Of a stretch of DNA of 64,000 nt, positions 1-10,421 are shown piece by piece. The translations under genes were made by a program, and so were the position numbers. The stretch comes from Candidatus Epulonipiscium sp. (GTDB lineage Bacteria; Bacillota; Clostridia; Lachnospirales; Defluviitaleaceae): positions 25,399-89,398 of the forward strand of contig JAAYQR010000012.1 in the NCBI GenBank assembly GCA_012519205.1. The letters are read 5' to 3'. Numbering within the stretch: position 1 is the first letter of the stretch; every line of letters starts with the position of its first letter. A model generated the notes under the pieces. It did not search any database, was not told the DNA's origin, and was given only the letters and a program-made list of their open reading frames with translations.

Positions 1-723
1 TTATTTATATTAATCGCTGGCAGTACCTACATTGCTAGCAAGGGCTTTTCTACTATAGCGAGCCTATGCTGGCTTGCATTCCCAGTACTACAAATAGTAG
101 TAGTTGCCCTAGTCATTATGATTTGGAGCAAACTTGATTTAAATTATTTGTTTCCCTTGGGGGGACCTGGTGTTAAAACTATCTTAAAGCAGGGTGTTTA
201 TTTTACCACAATAATTGGTGAAGTGATTCTTCTTGCTATCTTCTTTCCTAAAGTAAGATCCCATAAACAATATAAACTTGGCTCTTTCCTAGGACTTTTA
301 TTTCCTATTTTAAACTTTTCACTATTTCTAATAATTTATACGTCTGCTTTTGGGTATCCCACGTTGGCTTCCCTTAATTATCCTTTCCATCAATTAACAC
401 GGTTAGTACAGATAGGCCGCTTTGCAAGAAATGTTGAAGCATTATTTCTAGGTTTTTGGGTCATAGCCTCCTCTGTACGACTTGCTATTTATCTTTATGT
501 AGCTGCCGTACTCCTAGGTTATCTCCTAAGATTAAAAAATACCAAAGGCCTAGTCTTTTATATCTCAATCATGGTTTTTCTTATTAGCCTTATTCCATCA
601 AATTATACTTCATATATCCTAACTATTAGGAAAATAGAAGTTCATACCTTTTGGATTTACTTCATATTTGTCCCTATTCTCCTATGGAGCATTGCTAAAC
701 TGAAGGGAGAGTATAGGTCATGA
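1..723 (+). CDS. Spore germination permease, GerKB/GerAB-like (5' end outside window)
   Basis: Open from the first base of the window, so only the C-terminal 240 codons are present; the family is usually about 360 residues. The visible part is a series of hydrophobic helices separated by short loops, typical of the APC-superfamily GerAB subunit that forms the membrane germinant-sensing part of Ger receptors in the spore inner membrane. The stop overlaps the next start (ATGA at 720-723), and the neighbour is a GerKC-type lipoprotein, which supports the assignment more strongly than the sequence alone. An ATG at 118 is an internal methionine and not the start. A GerKA-type subunit is expected just outside the left edge. 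Confidence 0.85.
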   Translation, partial: LFILIAGSTYIASKGFSTIASLCWLAFPVLQIVVVALVIMIWSKLDLNYLFPLGGPGVKTILKQGVYFTTIIGEVILLAIFFPKVRSHKQYKLGSFLGLLFPILNFSLFLIIYTSAFGYPTLASLNYPFHQLTRLVQIGRFARNVEALFLGFWVIASSVRLAIYLYVAAVLLGYLLRLKNTKGLVFYISIMVFLISLIPSNYTSYILTIRKIEVHTFWIYFIFVPILLWSIAKLKGEYRS

Positions 724-1946
724 AAGTTTCAAAAGTCATTTTTTTATTGGTAATAGTTTTACACCTTACAGGTTGTTGGGATCAAATACAAATAGAAGAA
801 TATGGCTATGTTGCAGCTATTGGCATCGATGAAGGAATAGATGGCAAGCTTAGTGTAACATTCCAAATCACAAATCCCCAGATTGGTACTGCCACGAGGC
901 TAGAAGTTAATGAGCCAGCCAGTGATACCATTACTTTTTTATCAGAGGATCTTGTATCCGCAAGGGATTTATCTAGTATCTCTATTGCCAGACGATTAAC
1001 CTTTTCCCATACCAAGGCAATGGTAGTCAGCGAAGATTTTGCAAAAACAGATAAGTTTTTCCCGCTGCTTGAATCAACCCAAAGGGATAGAGGCATCAGA
1101 CGGGAATTTAACCTGATAATTTGCAGAGAAAAAGCATCGGATTTTATCCGAAATAATAATCCCCCCTTTGATACGAGAAATGCTAAATATTATGAATTCA
1201 TGACATCTAGGTGGAGAGATATAGGCTTTGTTCCTTTATCAAATCTTCATAGGTTTTCCCAGCGGGCTATAGATAATTCAAATTTATTTCTAGCAACTTA
1301 TGCTACAACACAAAAGATAGATGTAAAAACAGCCTTTGATAGTGAAGGAGATTTTCTTGCAGGGCAGGTTGATAAAATTGATAAAAATCCCATGGAAATG
1401 ATGGGCTCAGCTATTTTTAAGGGAGGAAAAATGGTAGGAACTCTAACAGGGGACGAGACTAGACTATCCCTTATGTTAAGACCTAAGGTGATAACAAATA
1501 ATGTTCTTGCAACCTTCCCTGATCCCTTAAAAGAAGGAAGTAAAATATCTGCAAAGCTAATTAGAAAAAAGAACAAAATAGATATTAAAATAACTGATAA
1601 TTATCCTATTATAGATGTGACTGTACCGGTAGTCATAAGTATAAGTTCTATCCCCAGCCAAATTGATTATGTGGAAAACAGGAAAAATCAAGAGATTCTC
1701 CGTAATTCTATAGAAAAACGCCTACAAAGTAAATCCATGGAGTTAGTTAAAAAAACCCAGAAAGAATTTGAAGGGGATCCCTTTTTATGGGGTCAGCTAG
1801 CAAGGAAAAAGTTTTGGCTTTATAAAGATTTCAAGGACTATAACTGGATGGAAAAATATAAAAACGCTAAAGTAACTGTACAATATCATGTTACAATCGA
1901 AGACTTCGGAAAACATAGAACGTCTCCTAAAATAGAAAAACCTTAG
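720..1946 (+). CDS. gerKC: Ger(x)C-family spore germination lipoprotein
   Basis: 408 residues. The N-terminus has a lipoprotein signal peptide ending in the lipobox LTGC, with the lipidated cysteine at residue 19 followed by WDQ, a hallmark of GerAC/GerKC proteins. The sequence YGYVAAIGID right after it and the later mixed alpha/beta body match the Ger(x)C family, whose members are the C subunit of the germinant receptor, anchored to the outer face of the spore inner membrane. Translationally coupled to the upstream permease by a 4-bp overlap. Which nutrient is sensed cannot be read from the sequence. Confidence 0.9.
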   Translation: MKVSKVIFLLVIVLHLTGCWDQIQIEEYGYVAAIGIDEGIDGKLSVTFQITNPQIGTATRLEVNEPASDTITFLSEDLVSARDLSSISIARRLTFSHTKAMVVSEDFAKTDKFFPLLESTQRDRGIRREFNLIICREKASDFIRNNNPPFDTRNAKYYEFMTSRWRDIGFVPLSNLHRFSQRAIDNSNLFLATYATTQKIDVKTAFDSEGDFLAGQVDKIDKNPMEMMGSAIFKGGKMVGTLTGDETRLSLMLRPKVITNNVLATFPDPLKEGSKISAKLIRKKNKIDIKITDNYPIIDVTVPVVISISSIPSQIDYVENRKNQEILRNSIEKRLQSKSMELVKKTQKEFEGDPFLWGQLARKKFWLYKDFKDYNWMEKYKNAKVTVQYHVTIEDFGKHRTSPKIEKP

Positions 1947-2022
1947 AATCTATTTAAAATTCTTATGTATAATGCTATAATTAACTTACATCAATAGAAA
2001 CTTATATTAAGGGGGACTGAAT

Positions 2023-3471
2023 ATGAACGTAGATATTATGAAGGAACATATTAGAAAAGTAAATAAAACGATGGCATTTTTACTTATATCCCTATCGGTC
2101 ATACTCTGTTTTTTTGCTTTTATCGGTGAAATGCCAATATTAATAGTTATTGCCCTAGTATACACTGGCATAGCTATTTTTGTAGGGTTATCATACCGAA
2201 AACGGAAATTTGAAATCTTATCTTCTTATGTGATTATAACTCTTATAAGTATTATAACTATTTTTGTTCTTCCGGATAAGGAGTTTATGTTTGCCATCAT
2301 TATGCCAGTAGCTATCGCTGCTATGTATTTAAATAAGCGTTTATTTACCTTATGCAGTTTGTTTTTGAACATTGGGATAATCCTTAAAGAATTCATTCAA
2401 CATAATTTGGATATCACTTTTCTTTCATCTCTTATTTTAATTGATTTGATTATTATAGTACTTTTTTTCTTATCAAAATGGGGATTGGATATTATAAATC
2501 TTGCTATCGCTGAAAATGAAAAAAATGTCCACCTATTTAAGAACTCTGAATCTGAAGTTGAGATTATTAAAACAAATCTATATGCCTTAAATAGAGATCT
2601 CGGTAACTGCAATTTTAACCTTGAGGCAGTAAAAGTAAATAGTGATGGGGTATCAAACAGCGTTCAGGAAATTGCAAGGGGTGTTATTGAGCAAACAGAA
2701 AGTGTTACAAATATTAGTGAGATGATGAATGATGCTGATAAGAAGGTCGATGAAGTCAGTGTTCTTTCCAAACAGCTATCGGATATTTCTTCTAATACTA
2801 GGGCTATCGTTTTGGAAGGCTCTGAAAAAATCAATATTATGGACAAGCAAATGAATATAATAAATCAGACTGTAACTAAGTCTTTTTCAACTGTTCAGGA
2901 GTTAAATGCTAGTATGGATGAGGTTAATAACTTTCTTTCTAGCATAACTCAAATATCAGATCAAACCAATCTTCTATCCCTTAATGCTGCCATAGAGGCT
3001 GCCAGGGCTGGTGAATCTGGCAAGGGCTTTGCTGTTGTTGCCGATGAGATTAGAAAACTAGCTGAGCAAAGTAGCACTACCGCTGATCAAATTGGTCAAA
3101 TAATAACCCATATAATGTCTAAGACTAGGGATGTTCTCATCGAAGTCCAAGATGGAAATGCAGCAACCAAAGAGGGAGAACTTATTGTCAAAGAAGTTGG
3201 CGAAAACTTTGATAAAATAAATTTATCTTTTAAAGATATAGATACTTTTATTTCTGATGAATTAACTAAAATTGAAAATATGTCTTCCCTATTTTCACAA
3301 ATCCGTTTGGAAACAGAAAGTATTGCAAGCATTTCTGAAGAACATTCTGCTGCCACTGAAGAACTAACAGCGACAACTCAAGAACACAATGCAAATATAG
3401 AAACCATTTATAATCTCATGTTAGAAATACAAGCCTCCAGTGATAATCTTCAGTCTATCATCAAACAATAA
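2023..3471 (+). CDS. Methyl-accepting chemotaxis protein without an extracellular sensor domain
   Basis: 482 residues. The first about 155 residues form roughly six hydrophobic segments with very short loops, and there is no obvious periplasmic ligand domain or HAMP linker. The C-terminal part is a standard MCP coiled-coil signalling domain; the hairpin tip is clear near residues 310-335 ([20 protein letters not shown], then a [14 protein letters not shown] stretch), the region that contacts CheA/CheW. RBS AGGGGG lies 9 bases ahead of the ATG. The gene stands alone between the germination operon and the sugar locus, with a terminator directly after it. Sensing through the membrane part or from the cytoplasm is inference. 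Confidence 0.9.
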   Translation: MNVDIMKEHIRKVNKTMAFLLISLSVILCFFAFIGEMPILIVIALVYTGIAIFVGLSYRKRKFEILSSYVIITLISIITIFVLPDKEFMFAIIMPVAIAAMYLNKRLFTLCSLFLNIGIILKEFIQHNLDITFLSSLILIDLIIIVLFFLSKWGLDIINLAIAENEKNVHLFKNSESEVEIIKTNLYALNRDLGNCNFNLEAVKVNSDGVSNSVQEIARGVIEQTESVTNISEMMNDADKKVDEVSVLSKQLSDISSNTRAIVLEGSEKINIMDKQMNIINQTVTKSFSTVQELNASMDEVNNFLSSITQISDQTNLLSLNAAIEAARAGESGKGFAVVADEIRKLAEQSSTTADQIGQIITHIMSKTRDVLIEVQDGNAATKEGELIVKEVGENFDKINLSFKDIDTFISDELTKIENMSSLFSQIRLETESIASISEEHSAATEELTATTQEHNANIETIYNLMLEIQASSDNLQSIIKQ

Positions 3472-3481
3472 ACCTTTAAAT

Positions 3482-3510
3482 AAAACCACATCCTGATAGG
3501 ATGTGGTTTT
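3482..3510 (+). terminator. Rho-independent terminator after the MCP gene
   Basis: Perfect 13-bp stem (AAAACCACATCCT paired with AGGATGTGGTTTT) with a GAT loop. It starts 11 bp after the MCP stop codon and ends in T residues. The flanking A and T runs could let it work in both directions, so it may also end the minus-strand arabinofuranosidase transcript. Confidence 0.85.
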
Positions 3511-3553
3511 ATCCTGTTACTATTTAAATTCATTGTCTATTTTAGATTCCTAA

Positions 3554-5035
3554 TTATCGCCCTAAGGCTAGAAGGATAACCGACATTGGAGGGGCATCCA
3601 AGGTAAGAAGCTGATTTTCAATTTTTGCTCCATTAAAGTCTTTAGGAGTTACCTTATTCGGTTCCTCAAAAGTATTATGGGAATCCATCTCCTTTGCTGT
3701 AATCACTGTTCCTTTTATTTCACCTATATTGATTCCCCTTAGTTCACACTGAATATTGATAATTTCCTTAGGATTAAGATTACATATGGATATGTGAATT
3801 TTATCCTCTTCATTTATAGAAGCAGATACACTAAGCCCTGGAACTTTTTCTTCTCCATATTTATACTCATTATTATTAATTTCCATAGAAAGGAGTTCCG
3901 CATCCTGATGAACCTTATACATATTAAATACATGATAAGTCGGGGTTAGTATCATTTTTCCCCCTTCTGTAAGTATCATAGCCTGTAGGACATTTACTGT
4001 CTGTGCAATATTAGCCATGTGTACCCTATCACAGTGATTATTAAAAATGTTTAAGTTAATGCCAGTAACTAAGGCATCCCGTATAGTATTTTGCTGATAC
4101 AAAAATCCCGGATTTGTCCCCGACTCAACGTCGTACCAGGTTCCCCATTCATCCACTATTAAGCCTATTCTTTTTTCAGGATCATATCGATCCATTATCG
4201 AACTATGACGGGTAATAATTTCATCCATATATAGGGTTTTTTTCATTGCCTTGAACCACCTATCTTCTTTGAAGTCCGTGGCAGCTCCTTTTTCAGACCA
4301 GGAATCTCCTGCTATGGTATAATAATGAAGACTGATGCCATCCATAAAACCCGCGGCTTCTTTCATTAATACTTCCATCCAGTTATAATCATCCGCATTA
4401 GGACCCCCGGCAATTCGATAAATCTTATTGTTTCCATAATTTCTTACATAAGTATTATATCTGCGATATAAATCTGCATAACATTCCGGGCGCATATTCC
4501 CTCCACAGCCCCAGCTTTCATTCCCTACTCCAAAGTATTTAAGTTCCCAAGGTTTTTTTCTTCCATTTTCTTCCCTTAATGATGCCATGGGTGATTCTCC
4601 GTCAAAGGTCATGTATTCCACCCACTGCTGCATTTCGTAAATGGTTCCACTTCCTACATTTCCACAAATATAAGGTTTCGCTCCTAACATCTCGCATAAT
4701 TCAAAAAATTCATGGGTTCCAAAGTGATTATTCTCTACTACTCCACCCCAATGGGTATTCACCATCCTAGGTCGATTTTCACGGGGTCCTATACCGTCCT
4801 TCCAATGGTATTCATCTGCAAAGCAGCCCCCTGGCCACCTAAGAACAGGTATCTTAACTTCTTTTAAGGCATTAACTACATCATTTCTAATACCTCTTGT
4901 ATTAGGGATTTTAGAATCTTCTCCTACCCAAAATCCTTCATAAATGCATCGGCCTAAATGTTCTGCAAAATGTCCATAGATGTTTTTATTGATTTTTCCT
5001 TTTTTGATGTCTCCATTAAGGATAATTTTAACCAT
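3554..5035 (-). CDS. abfA: Intracellular alpha-L-arabinofuranosidase, GH51
   Basis: 493 residues, the usual size of bacterial intracellular GH51 enzymes, with no signal peptide. It should remove alpha-L-arabinofuranosyl side chains from imported arabinoxylan or arabinan oligosaccharides. The acid/base is Glu173 in GNESWGCGG and the nucleophile Glu296 in IVDEWG; the [19 protein letters not shown] active-site segment near residues 66-84 is also typical. A beta-sandwich domain follows the (beta/alpha)8 barrel. RBS GGAGA is 8 bases before the ATG. The gene lies 13 bp after manA on the same strand, so the two are probably co-transcribed. Confidence 0.95.
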   Translation of the reverse strand: MVKIILNGDIKKGKINKNIYGHFAEHLGRCIYEGFWVGEDSKIPNTRGIRNDVVNALKEVKIPVLRWPGGCFADEYHWKDGIGPRENRPRMVNTHWGGVVENNHFGTHEFFELCEMLGAKPYICGNVGSGTIYEMQQWVEYMTFDGESPMASLREENGRKKPWELKYFGVGNESWGCGGNMRPECYADLYRRYNTYVRNYGNNKIYRIAGGPNADDYNWMEVLMKEAAGFMDGISLHYYTIAGDSWSEKGAATDFKEDRWFKAMKKTLYMDEIITRHSSIMDRYDPEKRIGLIVDEWGTWYDVESGTNPGFLYQQNTIRDALVTGINLNIFNNHCDRVHMANIAQTVNVLQAMILTEGGKMILTPTYHVFNMYKVHQDAELLSMEINNNEYKYGEEKVPGLSVSASINEEDKIHISICNLNPKEIINIQCELRGINIGEIKGTVITAKEMDSHNTFEEPNKVTPKDFNGAKIENQLLTLDAPPMSVILLALGR

Positions 5036-5048
5036 GTCATCTTCTCCT

Positions 5049-6032
5049 TTACATTATAGGTACATAACTTTTTATAATACTGCACTCCCCCATTATAATA
5101 TAGTCTCCCATGGTGGCAGGGATAAAAAAGGAGTCTCCTGCTTTAAAAGAAACTGCTTCTTTTCTATATTTGATTTCCCCCTTCCCTTCCATAACCATAA
5201 TTAAATCAAATCTTTCCCCATTTAAAACTTCCTTACTCTCTTTTTTTATTTTTATAATCTCTGTCGCAAAATATTTACAAGATACCAATAGATTTCTTGT
5301 ATTTGCTTCTTCTTTGATTACCTTTCCTATTACTTTTTCTTTCCCTGTTATATTGGATAAGCAAGTTACATCTAGCGCCTTTTGTATATGTAGTTCCCTT
5401 GGCTTACCTGTGCTATCTACCCTATTCCAGTCATAAACCCTATATGTAGTATCAGAATTTTGCTGGATTTCCGCTATCAAGAGTCCTTCGCCTATAGCAT
5501 GGAGGGTACCTGCCGGGATGAAAAATACATCCCCCTTATTGGCATCTACAAAGTTTAAGATTTCCTCAAGGGTACCATCCTTAATTCTTTTTTCAAATTC
5601 TTCCTTCGTAACCCCTGGCTTAAGTCCATATACTAATTGTGCCCCAGGAACTGAGTCTAGAACAATCCACATCTCCGTCTTTCCTAATTCCCCTTCATGT
5701 ACCCTAGCATATTCATCTTTTGGATGGACCTGAACAGAAAGTTTATCAGAGGCATCTATTATCTTTACCAAAAGGGGGAATCTTTTCATAGCTGCGTGAA
5801 CTATTTTATTCCCCAAGGCCTCTACCCCATAAATATCAATTACTTCTTTTAAGGATTTACCTTTTAATTTCCCATTAGCAACCATGCTTGTTCCATTTTC
5901 ATGGCAAGCTACCTCCCAACTTTCCCCTGTAGAATCGGAGGGAATATCCTTGCCAAATACCTCCCTAAGTCTTTTACCTCCCCATATGGGTTCTTTATAT
6001 ATTGGATTAAGTTTTATGGGATATAACATCAT
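5049..6032 (-). CDS. manA: Mannose-6-phosphate isomerase, class I
   Basis: 327 residues, matching the short Bacillus-type ManA/Pmi. It interconverts mannose-6-phosphate and fructose-6-phosphate. The zinc-site segments are visible: QVHPKDEYA (His and Gln ligands), a Glu in KTEMWIVLD, and [11 protein letters not shown] with a ligand His, followed by the arginine-containing TYRVYDW motif. RBS GGAAGG is 6 bases upstream of the chosen ATG. It heads a two-gene unit with the GH51 gene and diverges from the GH31 gene at 6272. The presence of manA suggests mannose-containing glycans are also used, but that is inference. Confidence 0.92.
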   Translation of the reverse strand: MMLYPIKLNPIYKEPIWGGKRLREVFGKDIPSDSTGESWEVACHENGTSMVANGKLKGKSLKEVIDIYGVEALGNKIVHAAMKRFPLLVKIIDASDKLSVQVHPKDEYARVHEGELGKTEMWIVLDSVPGAQLVYGLKPGVTKEEFEKRIKDGTLEEILNFVDANKGDVFFIPAGTLHAIGEGLLIAEIQQNSDTTYRVYDWNRVDSTGKPRELHIQKALDVTCLSNITGKEKVIGKVIKEEANTRNLLVSCKYFATEIIKIKKESKEVLNGERFDLIMVMEGKGEIKYRKEAVSFKAGDSFFIPATMGDYIIMGECSIIKSYVPIM

Positions 6033-6271
6033 ATCTATCCTTCCATTGTAATTTTAATAAACATTATAACTAATCGTTAACTTAACTTTAGTATAATGCT
6101 TTATAATAAAAATTTCAATATGATTGGGCAATTATCTTCACAAACTATTATTAGGGCAAAAGATTTTAAATGTCTAAAAATCACATGATTTTCCTTCATA
6201 ATACTCTATAGACATTTTAAATTTTACTTTATATAATGACCGTAATACTTATATTATAAAGGAGGATTTAT
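6033..6271. promoter_or_regulatory. Divergent promoter region between manA-abfA and the YicI-type alpha-xylosidase gene
   Basis: 239 bp, very AT-rich, between divergent sugar genes. It contains several TATAAT-like hexamers and one separated inverted repeat: AAATGTCTA at about 6167-6175 and TAGACATTT at about 6207-6215. The repeat could be a regulator site or an RNA hairpin in the leader of the 6272 gene. I cannot identify a CcpA cre site here. Confidence 0.4.
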
Positions 6272-8623
6272 ATGAAGTTTACAGAAGGATATTGGTGTCT
6301 AAGGGAAGATACTATGCATCATTATGCAACAGAAGCCTATGATGTGGAAGCTACAGAAACTGGTATGAAGGTATATGCCCCATGTAAAGCAATAGGTCAT
6401 AGGGGGGATACTTTAAATCTTCCAATGATTACTATTGAATTTTCTATTCCCATGGAAAATGTCATTTCTGTTCGTACTTACCACCATTTAGGTTATACAA
6501 AAAACGAACCCCAATTTGAAAAAAATACTAATCCTCAGCCTTTTGCAGTAACTATTAACGAAGAAGAAGCAATACTTAAATCCGGCAGGGTTGCCGTTAG
6601 GGTTAACCGCAAAATTTGGGGGTTCTATTTTGAAGGGGATGGTAAGGTTCTAACCGGAAGTGGCTTTAAAAATCTTGGGTTTATGGAAGTCGATAGAGAT
6701 AATTCCTCAATGTATCCTGGGGATAATTACCTCATTGATAGAAAAAAACCATATATGATGAATGAATTAAAGCTAGGAGTTGGGGAATGCGTTTACGGGT
6801 TTGGTGAAAGATTTTCACATTTTGTAAAAAACGGACAGCAGCTAGACACTTGGAATGAAGATGGTGGTACATCTTCTCCTGTTGCATATAAGTCCATTCC
6901 TTTTTATATGACCAATAGAGGGTATGGAGTTTTTGTTAATCATAGTGATAATGTTTCTTTCGAAATCGGAAGTGAAAAAGTTGAATATGTCGGTTTTTCC
7001 GTTCCCGGAGAGGAGTTACGGTATGATATAATTTATGGTCCTACACCAAAAGAAGTATTATCCTCTTATACTAAGCTTACTGGACGTCCAGCTCTTCCCC
7101 CTGCATGGTCCTTTGGATTATGGCTTTCTACATCCTTTACCACAAACTATGATGAGGAAACGGCTACATCTTTTATTCAGGGAATGTTTGATAGAGATAT
7201 TCCAACCCATGTATTTCACTTTGACTGTTTTTGGATGAAAGAATTTAACTGGTGTGATTTTACTTGGGATAAGAGAACATTCCCTGATCCAGTCGGTATG
7301 TTACAGCGTTATAAAGAAAAAGGATTAAAAATCTGCGTATGGATTAACCCATATATAGCACAACGCTCCCCACTTTTTGAGGAGGGTGCAAAGCACGGGT
7401 ATTTATTAAAACGAAAAGATGGAAAAGGGGTAAGACAATTAGATTTATGGCAGGCTGGTATGGGACTCGTTGATTTTACAAATCCTGAGGCTTATAGATG
7501 GTTCCAATCTAAATTAAAGCCCCTTATCAATATGGGTGTTGATGCTTTTAAGACTGATTTTGGTGAAAGAATACCCACAGATGTAGAATGGCATGATGGT
7601 TCTGATTCTAATTCCATGCATAACTATTATACCTATCTTTATAATAAATGCGTTTATGAACTACTTTCTAGTGAAAAAGGAGAAGCCGTGTTATTTGCAA
7701 GAAGTGCTACTGTTGGGGGTCAAAAGTTTCCTGTTCACTGGGGGGGAGACTGTCTAGCTACCTATGAATCCATGGCAGAAACCCTTCGTGGGGGATTATC
7801 CCTTGCCAGCTGTGGTTTTGGTTTTTGGAGTCATGATATCTCAGGTTTTGAAAGTACTGCCACCCCCGATCTTTACAAAAGGTGGGCTGCCTTTGGACTT
7901 CTCTCAACCCATAGCCGTTTACACGGCTCTACCAGTTATCGCGTGCCATGGCTTTTTGACGATGAGGCAAGTAAGGTTGTAAGCCATTTTACGAAGCTAA
8001 AATGCCGACTTATGCCCTATATCTATCGTATGTCTGCTATAGCCCATATCGAAGGAATTCCCGTTATGCGTCCAATGCTAGTGGAATTTCCCAAGGACCC
8101 AGCTACTGACTACCTAGACAGACAATATATGCTCGGTGATAATCTCCTTGTAGCCCCTGTGTTTGATGAAAGCGGCATTGTTGATTACTATTTGCCAGAA
8201 GGGTCATGGACTCACCTATTAAGCGGTGAAATCCGCGGGGGCGGGCGTTGGTATAGGGACAGTTACGATTATTTCTCCCTACCCCTATATGTAAGGGATA
8301 ATACCCTCCTTGCCATGGGTCAAAATGATACTAAGCCCGACTATGATTATTCTGAAGGGGTAGCCTTCCACCTATACAATTTATCTGAGGATGCAGAAGT
8401 AAAATGCGAAGTTCCTAATCTAAAAGGTGAAACTGATTTAACAGCTACAGCCAAACGAGAAAATAGAAAGTTAACTCTTACTCTCTCAAAAATAAATAAA
8501 GGGGTATCTTTTGTGCTTCACGGTATAAAATCTGTTCAGGCGGTTGATAATGCCGACCTTGAAGAAACGGATAATGGCCTTAAGATTATTCCTAAAGGCA
8601 TGGTTATTCGTATCGAAGTATAA
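6272..8623 (+). CDS. yicI: Alpha-xylosidase, GH31, YicI type
   Basis: 783 residues, close to E. coli YicI (772). It releases alpha-linked xylose from the non-reducing end of oligosaccharides such as isoprimeverose and xyloglucan fragments. The nucleophile is Asp429 in AFKTDFGERIP, the signature that separates YicI-type alpha-xylosidases from alpha-glucosidases, and the acid/base is Asp493 in VHWGGDC. No signal peptide, so it acts on imported sugars. RBS AAAGGAGG precedes the ATG. It is the only plus-strand enzyme gene in the locus and is convergent with the dehydratase gene. The calculated family match rests on motifs and length. Confidence 0.95.
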   Translation: MKFTEGYWCLREDTMHHYATEAYDVEATETGMKVYAPCKAIGHRGDTLNLPMITIEFSIPMENVISVRTYHHLGYTKNEPQFEKNTNPQPFAVTINEEEAILKSGRVAVRVNRKIWGFYFEGDGKVLTGSGFKNLGFMEVDRDNSSMYPGDNYLIDRKKPYMMNELKLGVGECVYGFGERFSHFVKNGQQLDTWNEDGGTSSPVAYKSIPFYMTNRGYGVFVNHSDNVSFEIGSEKVEYVGFSVPGEELRYDIIYGPTPKEVLSSYTKLTGRPALPPAWSFGLWLSTSFTTNYDEETATSFIQGMFDRDIPTHVFHFDCFWMKEFNWCDFTWDKRTFPDPVGMLQRYKEKGLKICVWINPYIAQRSPLFEEGAKHGYLLKRKDGKGVRQLDLWQAGMGLVDFTNPEAYRWFQSKLKPLINMGVDAFKTDFGERIPTDVEWHDGSDSNSMHNYYTYLYNKCVYELLSSEKGEAVLFARSATVGGQKFPVHWGGDCLATYESMAETLRGGLSLASCGFGFWSHDISGFESTATPDLYKRWAAFGLLSTHSRLHGSTSYRVPWLFDDEASKVVSHFTKLKCRLMPYIYRMSAIAHIEGIPVMRPMLVEFPKDPATDYLDRQYMLGDNLLVAPVFDESGIVDYYLPEGSWTHLLSGEIRGGGRWYRDSYDYFSLPLYVRDNTLLAMGQNDTKPDYDYSEGVAFHLYNLSEDAEVKCEVPNLKGETDLTATAKRENRKLTLTLSKINKGVSFVLHGIKSVQAVDNADLEETDNGLKIIPKGMVIRIEV

Positions 8624-8656
8624 AAATAAAAGGCTGCTTGGCAGCCTTTTATTTTT
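8622..8656. terminator. Bidirectional terminator between convergent yicI-like and dehydratase genes
   Basis: Perfect 16-bp inverted repeat with a TTG loop (core GGCTGC/GCAGCC, flanked by A-rich and T-rich arms). It overlaps the stop codon of the plus-strand gene and lies 10 bp from the stop of the minus-strand gene, so it can serve both. Confidence 0.9.
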
Positions 8657-8665
8657 ATACATAAA

Positions 8666-10384
8666 TCAGATTTCCATAGCTCCTCCCTCCATGGCAGAGG
8701 CAGCTGTTTTCTTATATAAACCTAAAACCCCTTTATCCTTTATAATCGGCTTTTTAAATAATTTTTTGCGTTCTTTAAGTTCCTTGCCTATCTCTTCTTT
8801 GGTCATCTTTACCCCATTAATTCCTACTATATTTATTCCCCTATTTTCAATATCTATTTCTATAAGGTCATTATCGTTAACAAAAGCTATGGGACCTCCT
8901 TCTGCAGCTTCCGGCGAGATATGCCCTATGACTGGGCCCCTACTGGCTCCTGAGAATCTTCCATCTGTAATAAGTGCTGTGGTAGAAGTTAATACTTCAT
9001 CTGCCACTAAACTTTCTGTAGCATAAAACATTTCGGGCATTCCTGCACCCTTTGGCCCGGCATAACGGATTACTATTACTTCTCCCTCTTTAATATCCCT
9101 ATCTATGATTGCATTTCTTGCATCTAATTCATTTTCAAAAACCCTGGCTTTTCCTGTGTGAAATCTCATATCTTTATGAAGAGCCGTATGTTTTATAACA
9201 CAACCATCCGGAGCAATATTACCTTTTAAGACCGCTATTGCCCCATGCTTTGTTATTGGATCATTTAGGGGTCTTATTATCTCATCAGGTTCTAGGCCAT
9301 AATTCATTAGGAAATTTTGCTGTGTTTTTATTTTATTTGATTCCTTATATTCTTCCAGACTTTCCCTAAGGGTTTTACCAGAAACTGTTAATACTTCCAA
9401 ATCCAAATGTTTGAATAGCTTTATCATAAGGGCCGGAACACCTCCAGCATAATAAAAATGTTCCCCGGAATAATTTCCCGTAGGTCTTACATTGACAAGA
9501 CAGGGTATATTTCTTTGTATCTTATCAAACATATCTACACTTAAATTTACCCCTGCCTCTTTTGCTATAACCGGCAGATGCAAAAGAGCATTCGTAGATC
9601 CGGAGATTGCCGAATGAATGACTAGGGCATTATGAAATGCAGAATCTGTAAGGATATCCGAGGACTTTATGTTTTTTTCTAGTAACTGAATAATTTGTTG
9701 TCCCGCAGCATCCGCTGCATTATAAAGGATATTGGTTCCATAAGGGATAACAGAACTTCCAAGAAGAGAAAGTCCTAAAGCCTCACTCATAACCTGCATA
9801 GTACAAGCAGTTCCCATAAACTGACAGGCTCCACAGCTAGCGCAGGCATTTTGCTTTAATAAATTAAACTCCTCCTTAGTTATTTCTCCCCTTTTATACT
9901 TTATATTATAGGTTCCAATTTGCTCTAAGGTAAGGTGATTTGGCCCCTCTTTCATTACTCCTCCTGGTACGAATATTGAGGGCATATCCAACCTTGCCAT
10001 GGCTATAAGATGTGCAGGCACTGCCTTATCGCAAGAAGAAACGCATATAATCCCATCACATGGGGAGGCCTTTGCATGTATTTCAACCATATTTGCAATC
10101 ATCTCTCTAGATAAAAGAGAATAATCCATTCCCTCGTGTCCCTGGGCTATCCCATCACATATATCCGTTGTGTAGAATTTAGAATGTTTAGCTCCCTTAG
10201 CTGCAACTCCTTTTTCTACAAATTGTATTATTTTATCAAGCCCTACACTACCTGGATGACTTTCCCCATATGTCGACTCTATTATTATGTGGGCCTTATC
10301 AGTATCTTCGACACTCCATCCCATACCCATTCTAAGGGCATCCACCTCTGGTGCTATATCTCTTACTTTTTGTGATTTATACAT
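8666..10384 (-). CDS. IlvD/Edd-family dehydratase, probably a sugar-acid dehydratase
   Basis: 572 residues from the ATG at 10384, chosen because AGGGAGGG lies just upstream; an upstream in-frame ATG at 10438 has no such site. The family dehydrates 2,3-dihydroxy acids with an Fe-S cluster. Candidate ligands are Cys118 in SSCDK (with Lys120 at the usual carbamylated position), Cys184/Cys187 in ASCGACQFMGTA, and possibly Cys76. The N-terminal stretch ESTYGESHPGS recalls the YjhG/YagF xylonate dehydratase branch more than branched-chain IlvD, but that is from memory of the family. It is the last gene of the sugar operon, 37 bp after the GH1 gene. Substrate is inferred, not shown. Confidence 0.75.
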   Translation of the reverse strand: MYKSQKVRDIAPEVDALRMGMGWSVEDTDKAHIIIESTYGESHPGSVGLDKIIQFVEKGVAAKGAKHSKFYTTDICDGIAQGHEGMDYSLLSREMIANMVEIHAKASPCDGIICVSSCDKAVPAHLIAMARLDMPSIFVPGGVMKEGPNHLTLEQIGTYNIKYKRGEITKEEFNLLKQNACASCGACQFMGTACTMQVMSEALGLSLLGSSVIPYGTNILYNAADAAGQQIIQLLEKNIKSSDILTDSAFHNALVIHSAISGSTNALLHLPVIAKEAGVNLSVDMFDKIQRNIPCLVNVRPTGNYSGEHFYYAGGVPALMIKLFKHLDLEVLTVSGKTLRESLEEYKESNKIKTQQNFLMNYGLEPDEIIRPLNDPITKHGAIAVLKGNIAPDGCVIKHTALHKDMRFHTGKARVFENELDARNAIIDRDIKEGEVIVIRYAGPKGAGMPEMFYATESLVADEVLTSTTALITDGRFSGASRGPVIGHISPEAAEGGPIAFVNDNDLIEIDIENRGINIVGINGVKMTKEEIGKELKERKKLFKKPIIKDKGVLGLYKKTAASAMEGGAMEI

Positions 10385-10421
10385 GGTAACCCTCCCTAAA
10401 TTTATGGCTTGTAATTCATAT

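Noticed and set aside
8544..9026. 160-codon plus-strand ORF across the end of the GH31 gene and the dehydratase gene
   Set aside because: Crosses a strong bidirectional terminator and is antisense to the dehydratase gene; not credible.
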